Assembly: GCA_024644145.1 (NCBI GenBank)
Contig: JAHELO010000045.1
Location: 1 to 9,155, forward strand
DNA: 9,155 nt
DNA from: Christiangramia sp.
GTDB taxonomy: Bacteria; Bacteroidota; Bacteroidia; Flavobacteriales; Flavobacteriaceae
Direction: 5' to 3'
Shown: positions 1-6,055 of the stretch, piece by piece
Layout: every line of letters starts with the position of its first letter
How positions within the stretch are numbered: position 1 is the first letter of the stretch
Made by a program: the position numbers and the translations under genes
Notes under the pieces: model-generated
Told to the model about the DNA's origin: nothing
Seen by the model: only the letters and a program-made list of their open reading frames with translations
The model's database searches: none

Positions 1-1047
1 CGAATTGAAGCCTACGGAGCCTATGGGTTTAAAGACAATAAGTTTAAATATGGGATCTCTGGAAAAGTGCTTTTAGATCCAAAATCCAGGTTAATTATCA
101 CGGGTGGTAACAGGAGAGATGTGGAACAACTGGGAACCAGTCTTACTAATTCTACAGATGTGCTGGGGCGCAGCCTCGCTTCTTCTTCTTTGCTGAATGT
201 GGGTGATACGGATAAACTGAGTTCCATAAATTTAAGCGTTTTTGCCATAGAGATGGAGCCGTTTAAAAATTTCACTGTACGGGTAGGGGCTAACTACCGG
301 GAGTTAAGGCCAGCGTCTCCCCAATTCAGCCTGGATTATTATGTAGATAAGGAACGCAGTATCATAGATTCTGAAATAAACCAAACAGAGGTTTCTACGA
401 TTCTTACCTGGATGCCGGGCAGAAAAGTTTCGGGCTATGGCGTGGAAAGAAATGTAGTGAACGAAGAGGATTTTCCAACGCTATTTCTCAATTACAGTCT
501 TGGAGTTAAAGATGTTTTTAATAGCGACTTTAATTATAAGAAGCTGCAATTTTTCTATAATCAGCCGTTGTTAATAGGCGGATTTGGCCGTTCTAATATA
601 AGTATTGAAGCAGGGAAGACCTTTGGTGGTGTGCCTCTGGGATTGCTTAGTGTAGTTCCCGGAAACCAGACTTATTTCGCGCTTTATAACACCTTCCCAA
701 CCCTGGATTTTTATGAGTTTGTGACCGATAGTTATTCTGCTATCCATATAGACCATAATTTTAACGGGAGGTTATTTTCCCGTATCCCGTTGCTAAGGGA
801 ATTGAATTTACGGGAACTGGTAGGATTCCGTGCCGTCTATGGCGATATTTCCAGTGAAAGTAAAAATATAGATGCTTCAGGCTTAAGCCTTACTGCGCCT
901 GATGCTGAGCCCTTTTATGAATACAGTGTTGGAGTGGGAAATATTTTAAAGGTGATGCGGTTTGATGTGCATTTCAGAGGTAATTATTTCAACGAGCCCG
1001 ATGCAAGGTCTATGGCTTTTACAATTGATTTCGGTTTTCACTTTTAG
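1..1047 (+). CDS. DUF5686 family outer-membrane protein, C-terminal part (5' truncated)
   Basis: The reading frame is open from base 1 to a TAG at 1045-1047, giving 348 residues. The gene starts outside the window, and the GTG at 67 is an internal codon rather than a start. What is visible is a chain of alternating hydrophobic/polar segments typical of outer-membrane beta strands, ending in the aromatic C-terminus IDFGFHF. Near the end, motifs such as LNLRELVGFRAVYGDIS, YEYSVGVGNILK and RGNYFNEPDAR are those I recognise from the C-termini of Bacteroidota DUF5686 proteins. These usually exceed 800 residues, with a signal peptide and a carboxypeptidase-like regulatory domain ahead of the barrel, so more than half of the gene is probably missing here. 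The role of the family is not established; it is presumed to act in the outer membrane. It does not look functionally linked to the downstream ppa gene, which has its own promoter element. A TonB-dependent receptor is a less likely alternative. Confidence 0.8.
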   Translation, partial: RIEAYGAYGFKDNKFKYGISGKVLLDPKSRLIITGGNRRDVEQLGTSLTNSTDVLGRSLASSSLLNVGDTDKLSSINLSVFAIEMEPFKNFTVRVGANYRELRPASPQFSLDYYVDKERSIIDSEINQTEVSTILTWMPGRKVSGYGVERNVVNEEDFPTLFLNYSLGVKDVFNSDFNYKKLQFFYNQPLLIGGFGRSNISIEAGKTFGGVPLGLLSVVPGNQTYFALYNTFPTLDFYEFVTDSYSAIHIDHNFNGRLFSRIPLLRELNLRELVGFRAVYGDISSESKNIDASGLSLTAPDAEPFYEYSVGVGNILKVMRFDVHFRGNYFNEPDARSMAFTIDFGFHF

Positions 1048-1073
1048 TTAATGATTTAAAGATCAGAAATAAC

Positions 1074-1081
1074 TATATTTG
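1074..1081 (+). promoter_or_regulatory. Bacteroidota-type -7 promoter element (TAnnTTTG) of ppa
   Basis: TATATTTG matches all six fixed positions of the Bacteroidota -7 consensus TAnnTTTG. It lies 34 bases before the ppa start, in the short gap after the DUF5686 gene. Transcription would begin around 1086-1088 and give a leader of about 30 bases. No convincing TTG (-33) element is seen at the expected distance, so the assignment rests on the -7 box and its position. Confidence 0.6.
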
Positions 1082-1115
1082 CAGCCCTTAATTTTAATGA
1101 AAAGAACAAAGAAAA

Positions 1116-1628
1116 ATGTCTGATACTTTTGATGTATTGATCGAGATCCCAAAAGGGAGTAGAAACAAATACGAATATGATTTTAAATTAAAGAAGGTTC
1201 GTTATGACAGGATGATCTTCTCTTCGATGATGTATCCTGCAGATTATGGTTTTATCCCTAATACTCTGGCCCTGGATGAAGATCCGCTAGATGTACTAGT
1301 ACTGGTGTCTGAGCCTACTTTCCCGGGAATTGTTATGGAAGTAAAACCTATTGGGGTTTTCCATATGGCTGATGAAAAAGGTCCTGATGAAAAGATCATC
1401 TGTGTACCAATTTCAGATCCCATCTGGAACAGGCTTAATGACCTTAAAGAATTGAACGGTCACATGATCAAGGAGATCGAGCATTTCTTTAAAGTATATA
1501 AGGATCTTGAGAAGAAAAAGGTAGATACCGGAGATTTTGGTGATGCCAATGAAGCAAGAGAGATCATAAAGCAATGTGTGGAGCGTTTTGAGAATTACGA
1601 AGGGGATAAAACACGCTTCGGTATATAG
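1116..1628 (+). CDS. ppa: Soluble inorganic pyrophosphatase, family I
   Basis: This cytoplasmic enzyme hydrolyses PPi to two phosphates with Mg2+, pulling forward biosynthetic reactions that release PPi. The 170-residue length is normal for bacterial family I enzymes. The active-site set can be placed by comparison with the E. coli enzyme: K18 and E20 in the KYE motif, R32, Y40 and Y44 in YPADYGF, the signature DEDPLD with D54, D56 and D59, then D86, D91 and K93, and Y128-K129. All expected metal and phosphate ligands are therefore present and the enzyme should be active. The ATG at 1116 follows an A-rich stretch without a Shine-Dalgarno sequence, as is usual in Bacteroidota, and the family's IEIPKGS start region comes at the right distance from it. 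A strong terminator follows, so it is probably monocistronic. It sits next to hppA, which uses the same substrate. Confidence 0.97.
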   Translation: MSDTFDVLIEIPKGSRNKYEYDFKLKKVRYDRMIFSSMMYPADYGFIPNTLALDEDPLDVLVLVSEPTFPGIVMEVKPIGVFHMADEKGPDEKIICVPISDPIWNRLNDLKELNGHMIKEIEHFFKVYKDLEKKKVDTGDFGDANEAREIIKQCVERFENYEGDKTRFGI

Positions 1629-1660
1629 TCATAAATATTTTCCATAAATATTGAGATATT

Positions 1661-1694
1661 AAAAGCAATAACCTTAAAAAGTTATTGCTTTTTT
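1661..1694 (+). terminator. Rho-independent terminator of ppa
   Basis: A perfect 12-bp inverted repeat (AAAAGCAATAAC at 1661-1672, GTTATTGCTTTT at 1681-1692) encloses an 8-base loop and ends in a run of six T (1689-1694). It lies 32 bases after the ppa stop and separates ppa from hppA transcription. The A-rich outer part of the left arm would also give the opposite strand a U-tract, but no reverse gene ends here. Confidence 0.9.
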
Positions 1695-1716
1695 AATTAT
1701 TGCTGATTTTACTACA

Positions 1717-1758
1717 TTAGCGAGCATTAATAATTTATTAACAAATTAACCTCGCTAA
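1717..1758 (+). promoter_or_regulatory. Nested inverted repeat in the hppA upstream region
   Basis: TTAGCGAG (1717-1724) is perfectly complementary to CTCGCTAA (1751-1758), which ends 4 bases before the hppA ATG. Inside lies a second perfect palindrome, TTAATAA-T-TTATTAA (1727-1741). The structure could be an operator or a leader-RNA hairpin that sequesters the translation start. A promoter-like box TACATTAG (1713-1720, five of six fixed positions of TAnnTTTG) overlaps the left arm. If that box is real, transcription starts near 1726 and only the inner palindrome and right arm would be transcribed, which would favour a DNA-level operator. The symmetry is seen directly; the function is inference. 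Confidence 0.45.
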
Positions 1759-1762
1759 AACT

Positions 1763-4180
1763 ATGGAAGCAATAATGATTTATATGCCTGCTGTGCTGGC
1801 AATAATCGGACTCATTTATATGTGGGTCAAAAGATCCTGGGTGATGAAACAGGATGCCGGTGACGGAAAAATGAAAGATATTTCATCTCATATCTATGAA
1901 GGTGCCCTCGCCTTTTTAAAAGCAGAATATAAATTATTGACTCTTTTTGTAATTGGTGCAAGTATTGCTCTTGCCGCCATTGCATACTTTGTACCCACTA
2001 CCCATTATTTAATCATCGTTGCCTTTATCTTCGGAGCTTTCTTTTCTGCCCTGGCAGGAAATATGGGAATGAAGATCGCTACTCAGACCAATGTAAGAAC
2101 CACTCAGGCGGCCCGAACCAGTTTGCCAAAAGCATTGAATGTGTCTTTTGGAGGAGGTACCGTTATGGGCCTTGGTGTTGCTGGACTGGCAGTTTTAGGT
2201 CTCACCGGATTCTTTATCCTGTTCTTTAATTATTTTATGGGTGGAGAATGGACTAATACTGAACAAATGACCATTGTTCTTGAAACTCTTGCCGGGTTCT
2301 CCCTGGGAGCAGAATCTATCGCGTTGTTCGCTCGTGTAGGTGGAGGTATTTATACCAAAGCTGCAGATGTTGGTGCAGACCTCGTGGGAAAGGTTGAAGC
2401 CGGTATTCCGGAAGATGATCCGCGTAATCCTGCCACTATTGCAGATAACGTAGGAGATAACGTTGGGGACGTTGCAGGGATGGGTGCCGATCTTTTCGGT
2501 AGTTATGTGGCGACTGTACTTGCGGCAATGGTACTCGGGAATTATATAATTAAAGATATGGGGGGTGATATTACTGCGGAAGGTTTCGGCGGGATTGGCC
2601 CAATACTTTTACCTATGGCCATAGCCGGAGCGGGGATAATCATCTCTATAATTGGTACTCTTTTAGTACGCATCAGTTCCAATGACGCGAAAGAGGCTGA
2701 AGTTCAAAAAGCTTTAAATATAGGTAATTGGGTTTCCATTATCCTGGTAGCCGTGGCTAGTTTCTTCCTGGTAACCTGGATGCTACCTTCAGATTCCATA
2801 ACCATGGGATTCTTTGTTGGTGGGCAGGAAGGTTTCGAAATGAAAACTATAAGTTCACTGAATGTGTTCTATGCATCTCTAGTAGGAATCATCGTTGGTG
2901 GAGTGATCTCTGCGGTGACCGAATATTATACCGGCCTGGGTAAAAAACCAGTTATGGGAATCGTACAAAATTCAAGTACGGGTGCGGCTACTAATATTAT
3001 TGCCGGACTATCTACCGGGATGATCTCAACATTCTTTTCTATTCTGCTGTTCGCGATAGCGATCTGGGCGTCTTACGCCTTTGCAGGTTTCTACGGGGTG
3101 GCCCTGGCTGCTTCTGCAATGATGGCCACTACTGCCATGCAGCTGGCAATTGATGCCTTTGGGCCAATTGCCGATAATGCCGGTGGAATTGCCGAAATGA
3201 GTGAATTGCCATCAGAAGTTAGGGAAAGAACAGATATACTGGATTCAGTGGGTAATACCACGGCGGCAACTGGAAAAGGTTTTGCCATTGCCTCTGCTGC
3301 GCTTACTTCCCTCGCCTTATTTGCTGCTTATGTAACGTTTACAGGTATAGATGGAATAAATATTTTTAAAGCACCTGTACTGGCCATGTTATTTGTGGGT
3401 GGAATGGTGCCGGTAGTTTTTTCTGCCCTTGCAATGAGTTCGGTTGGTAAGGCGGCCATGCAGATGGTTAGGGAAGTACGAAGACAGTTCAAGGAAATTC
3501 CGGGAATCATGGAAGGGACCGGGAAACCTGAATATGATAAATGTGTGGCTATTTCAACCGAAGCTGCCCTGAGAGAAATGCTTTTGCCCGGGGTGATCAC
3601 TATTGGATTTCCTATTCTTATCGCTTTCCTGCCCATGGCATTTGGTTACGATAATATTATTATCGCCGAAATGCTTGGAGGTTACATGGCGGGTGTAACG
3701 GTTAGCGGTGTATTATGGGCTATATTTCAGAATAATGCCGGGGGAGCCTGGGATAACGCCAAAAAATCTTTTGAGGCTGGTGTGATGATCAATGGAGAGA
3801 TGACCTATAAGGGGTCTGATGCTCATAAGGCTGCAGTAACCGGTGATACGGTTGGAGATCCGTTTAAAGATACTTCAGGACCATCCATGAATATCCTAAT
3901 TAAGCTTACCTGCCTTATTGGCCTGGTTATAGCTCCAATCCTTGGTGGCCATACCGAGGGAGATATACCACACCAGGAAGAAACGGCTGTCCTTTCAGAT
4001 ATAACACAGGAAAACGATATGGTATCTAAAGAAGTAAAGGTTAAAAAAACATCAGAAAATGAGTCTGTAAAGGCCACAGTGGTAGTGACCACAACAAAAA
4101 ATGGGGAAACTCAAACAGTGACTCATAATTTTGAAGGTACAGAAGCTGAGGTTGAGCAAAAGATAGAAGCTCTGAAATAG
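1763..4180 (+). CDS. hppA: K+-dependent membrane-bound ion-pumping pyrophosphatase
   Basis: This inner-membrane enzyme couples cytoplasmic PPi hydrolysis to ion export. It has 805 residues, against roughly 670-770 for many bacterial relatives; the core carries the usual many (about 16) hydrophobic helices. The substrate site is intact: DVGADLVGK at 202-210, E212, and the aspartates D228, D232, D236 and D243 in the [10 protein letters not shown] region. [10 protein letters not shown] has Ala501 and Gly504, the pair that marks K+-dependent enzymes (independent ones have Lys and Thr). The coupling glutamate of helix 6 is absent: Gly246 stands where Thermotoga has Glu, and Ala250 at the plant position. 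A glutamate at 184 in helix 5 (SLGAES) probably replaces it, which I recall as the flavobacterial H+-pumping type, so H+ transport is the likely specificity. The last ~76 residues form a polar tail predicted to be periplasmic. ATG 1763 is chosen; ATG 1775 is possible. The gene has its own terminator. Confidence 0.96.
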   Translation: MEAIMIYMPAVLAIIGLIYMWVKRSWVMKQDAGDGKMKDISSHIYEGALAFLKAEYKLLTLFVIGASIALAAIAYFVPTTHYLIIVAFIFGAFFSALAGNMGMKIATQTNVRTTQAARTSLPKALNVSFGGGTVMGLGVAGLAVLGLTGFFILFFNYFMGGEWTNTEQMTIVLETLAGFSLGAESIALFARVGGGIYTKAADVGADLVGKVEAGIPEDDPRNPATIADNVGDNVGDVAGMGADLFGSYVATVLAAMVLGNYIIKDMGGDITAEGFGGIGPILLPMAIAGAGIIISIIGTLLVRISSNDAKEAEVQKALNIGNWVSIILVAVASFFLVTWMLPSDSITMGFFVGGQEGFEMKTISSLNVFYASLVGIIVGGVISAVTEYYTGLGKKPVMGIVQNSSTGAATNIIAGLSTGMISTFFSILLFAIAIWASYAFAGFYGVALAASAMMATTAMQLAIDAFGPIADNAGGIAEMSELPSEVRERTDILDSVGNTTAATGKGFAIASAALTSLALFAAYVTFTGIDGINIFKAPVLAMLFVGGMVPVVFSALAMSSVGKAAMQMVREVRRQFKEIPGIMEGTGKPEYDKCVAISTEAALREMLLPGVITIGFPILIAFLPMAFGYDNIIIAEMLGGYMAGVTVSGVLWAIFQNNAGGAWDNAKKSFEAGVMINGEMTYKGSDAHKAAVTGDTVGDPFKDTSGPSMNILIKLTCLIGLVIAPILGGHTEGDIPHQEETAVLSDITQENDMVSKEVKVKKTSENESVKATVVVTTTKNGETQTVTHNFEGTEAEVEQKIEALK

Positions 4181-4202
4181 AGTAAATTATTCAGAAGAAA
4201 AG

Positions 4203-4233
4203 AAATCTCCACCCTCAGGTGGAGATTTTTTTT
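4203..4233. terminator. Terminator shared by convergent hppA and the 4232-4699 gene
   Basis: A perfect 11-bp stem (AAATCTCCACC at 4203-4213, GGTGGAGATTT at 4218-4228) with the tight loop CTCA is followed by eight T (4226-4233). This is a textbook terminator for hppA, 22 bases after its stop. Read on the reverse strand, the same hairpin follows directly after the stop codon (4232-4234) of the facing gene and is followed by a T-rich, interrupted tract, so it probably ends both transcripts. Confidence 0.9.
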
Positions 4234-4699
4234 ATGCAATAGGATATTTCATAACGCCAGTACGTTCCATCTCTGTCAGGTTTTCCTTAATGGAATGCTT
4301 ATGGTCCAGGAATAGTTCCCTGACACTGGAATGACTTGTCTTTGACAAATATTTGCTGTATTTCTGGTAGCACTTTAATTCACGTCTCTGGAAATCGGCA
4401 AATTTTTGCTTCATTTTATATTTTAAATAATGCTTAGACAGCTGGCATTTTTTTCTTTTATAAAAAGAAAGTAACCTGGGATCTTTAATCGGTGAGATTT
4501 CCCTTTTTAACTGTTCTATTTTTTCATCAATTTCCTTGAGGAAATTTACCTTCTGTTGATATAAACGGTGATAAAAGTTCTTCAACATTAACCGTTTTTC
4601 ATTGCTCATTGCGATCTTATATCTATAAGCGCTTTTAATATTAAATACTCTGAGTTTTTCAAGTAATTCAATAGTTCTTTTCTTTTCTGATGTACGCAT
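4232..4699 (-). CDS. Small, very basic, all-helical protein of unknown function
   Basis: This 155-residue protein is not firmly recognised. It is cytoplasmic by appearance (no signal peptide or membrane segment) and strongly basic: by eye about 40 Lys/Arg against 17 Asp/Glu, with many Tyr and Phe. It reads as a series of long amphipathic helices: roughly residues 5-30, 33-68 (coiled-coil-like around EIDEKIEQLKREI), 75-117 and 124-147, broken at SPIKDP (69-74) and around TSHSS. The order ELLEKL...F-hydrophobic helix...SVRELFLDHKHSIKENL resembles the four-helix-bundle layout of ferritin-like DUF2383 stress proteins, but with acidic positions replaced by basic ones; that link is weak inference. 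It could instead bind nucleic acid or ribosomes. The gene is real by its uninterrupted length, its terminator fit and a good ribosome-binding site. Its low G+C compared with its neighbours may mean relaxed selection or acquisition. It is divergent from the NHEJ operon. Confidence 0.75.
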   Translation of the reverse strand: MRTSEKKRTIELLEKLRVFNIKSAYRYKIAMSNEKRLMLKNFYHRLYQQKVNFLKEIDEKIEQLKREISPIKDPRLLSFYKRKKCQLSKHYLKYKMKQKFADFQRRELKCYQKYSKYLSKTSHSSVRELFLDHKHSIKENLTEMERTGVMKYPIA

Positions 4700-4706
4700 A
4701 ACTCCG

Positions 4707-4713
4707 TCCTCCC
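4707..4713 (-). promoter_or_regulatory. Strong Shine-Dalgarno sequence of the basic helical protein gene
   Basis: On the reverse strand GGGAGGA stands 7 bases before the ATG (4699-4697), a near-ideal Shine-Dalgarno core and spacing. It fixes the start choice. The other starts in this window (ppa, hppA, the SAP-like gene, Ku) have A/T-rich upstream stretches without such a motif, as is normal in Bacteroidota. Confidence 0.6.
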
Positions 4714-4943
4714 AACGAATTGAATTTTAGGTTTTTTCTTATAGGGTAATGTGAATTTAGTTAGCTGGTAAATTTAATTTTCAAGATGGGAAAACACTAA
4801 AAAATTAACCTAATTAACTCAAGTTTATATTTCTTTTAGCAATAAATTTCTTTCAAAAATTCAGACCACATTTATTCCGTTTTTTATAGTATAGACGTAG
4901 CCTATTCTTTCTTCTAAAAAAATCCAATACTGTTAAAATATCT

Positions 4944-4973
4944 AGTTAAACTGGAGTTAATCAGTAGTTTAAA
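4944..4973 (+). repeat. Three AGTT(A/T)A(A) repeats at 11-base spacing
   Basis: AGTTAA begins at 4944 and again at 4955, and a looser copy AGTTTAAA begins at 4966, so each copy is 11 bases from the last, about one helical turn. The cluster ends 58 bases before the first gene of the NHEJ operon, where activator or alternative sigma-factor contacts could sit. In such AT-rich DNA chance is a serious alternative. Confidence 0.3.
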
Positions 4974-5031
4974 TATTCCCTATTCTCATCTAAATTGTAG
5001 CTTTAATTAATAATTTTCAAAATTTACGATT

Positions 5032-5280
5032 ATGGCAAAAGATCATGGACCGCACATTAAAAATGATGAGCAGTATGAAGAATTAAGAGATCAGGGGATG
5101 AGTAAGGAGAAAGCTGCCCGAATTGCTAATGATCCCAATTCAGGGAAAAAAGGAGGAAAGGCAGATAAATATGAAGAACGAACTAAAGAGGAACTTTATC
5201 AAAAAGCCCGCGAGGTAGGTATAGAGGGAAGAAGTGATATGGATAAAGAAGATTTAATAAAGGCTTTAAGAAACCACTAA
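5032..5280 (+). CDS. Small SAP/Rho_N-like protein heading the Ku-LigD operon
   Basis: This 82-residue protein has two parts. Residues 1-34 (MAKDHGPHIKNDEQYEELRD, then GMSKEKAARIAN) form a conserved N-terminal module that I recognise from short bacterial proteins of the DUF7218 type; a Gly/Lys-rich linker follows at 35-45. Residues 47-81 (TKEELYQKAREVGIEG, then RSDMDKEDLIKALR) have the two-helix pattern with central hydrophobic/Gly turn typical of Rho_N/SAP/HeH DNA- or RNA-binding motifs. The protein is hydrophilic and cytoplasmic. Its stop codon is one base before the Ku start, so the two are almost certainly co-transcribed and probably translationally coupled. A role in nucleic-acid binding at DNA ends with Ku is inference; eukaryotic Ku70 and some actinobacterial Ku proteins carry a fused SAP domain, which makes this plausible. 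No Shine-Dalgarno sequence precedes the ATG. Confidence 0.85.
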   Translation: MAKDHGPHIKNDEQYEELRDQGMSKEKAARIANDPNSGKKGGKADKYEERTKEELYQKAREVGIEGRSDMDKEDLIKALRNH

Positions 5281-5281
5281 A

Positions 5282-6052
5282 ATGAGATCTATCTGGAATG
5301 GCTCGATAAGTTTCGGGCTGGTATCTATCCCCGTTAAATTATATTCAGGTTCAGAAGACAGAAAGCTGGACCTGGATATGCTGGACCGCAGAGACAATGG
5401 CCGCATAAGATATAAACGGGTAAATGAAGATACCGGTAAAGAAGTGGAGTGGAAGGATATCGTTAAGGGTTTTAAAAAAGAGGAAGGCTATGTGATACTG
5501 GAGAAGGAGGATTTCGAGCAGGCTAATATGAAGAAAAGCAAAACCATAGATATTGAGGAATTTATAGATGAAGCTGAGGTGGCCGATGTTCTTTTCAAAA
5601 AACCTTATTTCCTCGAGCCACAGAAAGAAGGCGGAAAGTCTTACAATCTTTTACGCGATGCTCTAAAGAAGACTGGTAAATTAGGTGTAGCTACTTTCGT
5701 GATGCGGCAAAAGGAGCATTTGAGCCTGATTGGAGTTTATGAAAATGCCCTGGTGCTTCATGTGATAAGATTTGGTGACGAGATTAGGGATCCCGGTGAA
5801 CTAAAATTGTCTAAATCTACGGTAAAGAAGAAGGAAGTAGACATGGCGATTTCTTTAATAGACCAGTATACCACCAAATTTGATTTTAAAAAATACAAGG
5901 ATGTCTATAATGATCAGCTAATGAAGATCATAGATTCTAAGGCAACCGGTAAAAAAGCTAAAGTGGAGGAATACGATAGTGAACCAACCCCGGCCAAAGA
6001 CCTTATGGCTCAGTTAAAAGCAAGTCTGGAAAAGAAGAAAAAGGCTTCCTAG
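5282..6052 (+). CDS. ku: Non-homologous end-joining protein Ku
   Basis: Ku forms a homodimeric ring that threads onto double-strand DNA ends, protects them and recruits LigD. The 256 residues span the whole bacterial Ku core. They begin with the hallmark RSIWNGSISFGLVSIPVKLY, then IRYKRVNEDTGKEVEW, the GYVILEKEDFE segment, and the central strands FKKPYFLEPQK and LGVATFVMRQKEHLSLIGVYENALVLH. A helical end follows: MAISLIDQY, YKDVYNDQLMKIID and the terminal DLMAQLKASLEKKKKAS. That last stretch is the short basic C-terminus thought to contact LigD in minimal bacterial Ku proteins; there is no fused SAP domain or long lysine tail. The start one base after the upstream stop and the end 3 bases before ligD mark a tight operon. 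No key feature is missing. Confidence 0.97.
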   Translation: MRSIWNGSISFGLVSIPVKLYSGSEDRKLDLDMLDRRDNGRIRYKRVNEDTGKEVEWKDIVKGFKKEEGYVILEKEDFEQANMKKSKTIDIEEFIDEAEVADVLFKKPYFLEPQKEGGKSYNLLRDALKKTGKLGVATFVMRQKEHLSLIGVYENALVLHVIRFGDEIRDPGELKLSKSTVKKKEVDMAISLIDQYTTKFDFKKYKDVYNDQLMKIIDSKATGKKAKVEEYDSEPTPAKDLMAQLKASLEKKKKAS

Positions 6053-6055
6053 GTA

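Larger units (their letters stand above)
4700..5031. other. AT-rich divergent intergenic region
   Basis: This 332-base spacer lies between the reverse-strand basic-protein gene and the forward NHEJ operon, so both sets of promoters should be in it. It is very AT-rich (about 24% G+C counted over 4741-5030) and holds no credible ORF or strong hairpin. I found no full match to the Bacteroidota TAnnTTTG box for the forward operon, and only a five-of-six match on the reverse strand (4854-4861) that lacks an upstream TTG. The main visible order is the spaced AGTT repeats near 4944-4973. Confidence 0.7.

Noticed and set aside
67..1047. GTG at 67 as the start of the first gene
   Set aside because: The same frame is open upstream to base 1 and its translation continues the same beta-strand pattern, so the gene is truncated by the window edge.
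2443..2475. Short tandem GATAACGT-like repeats
   Set aside because: They encode the conserved [10 protein letters not shown] active-site motif of the membrane pyrophosphatase and are explained by the protein.
4854..4861. Reverse-strand AATTTTTG as a -7 promoter box for the basic-protein gene
   Set aside because: It matches five of six fixed positions but has no TTG at the -33 distance and would give a leader of about 150 bases; similar matches are expected by chance in such AT-rich DNA.
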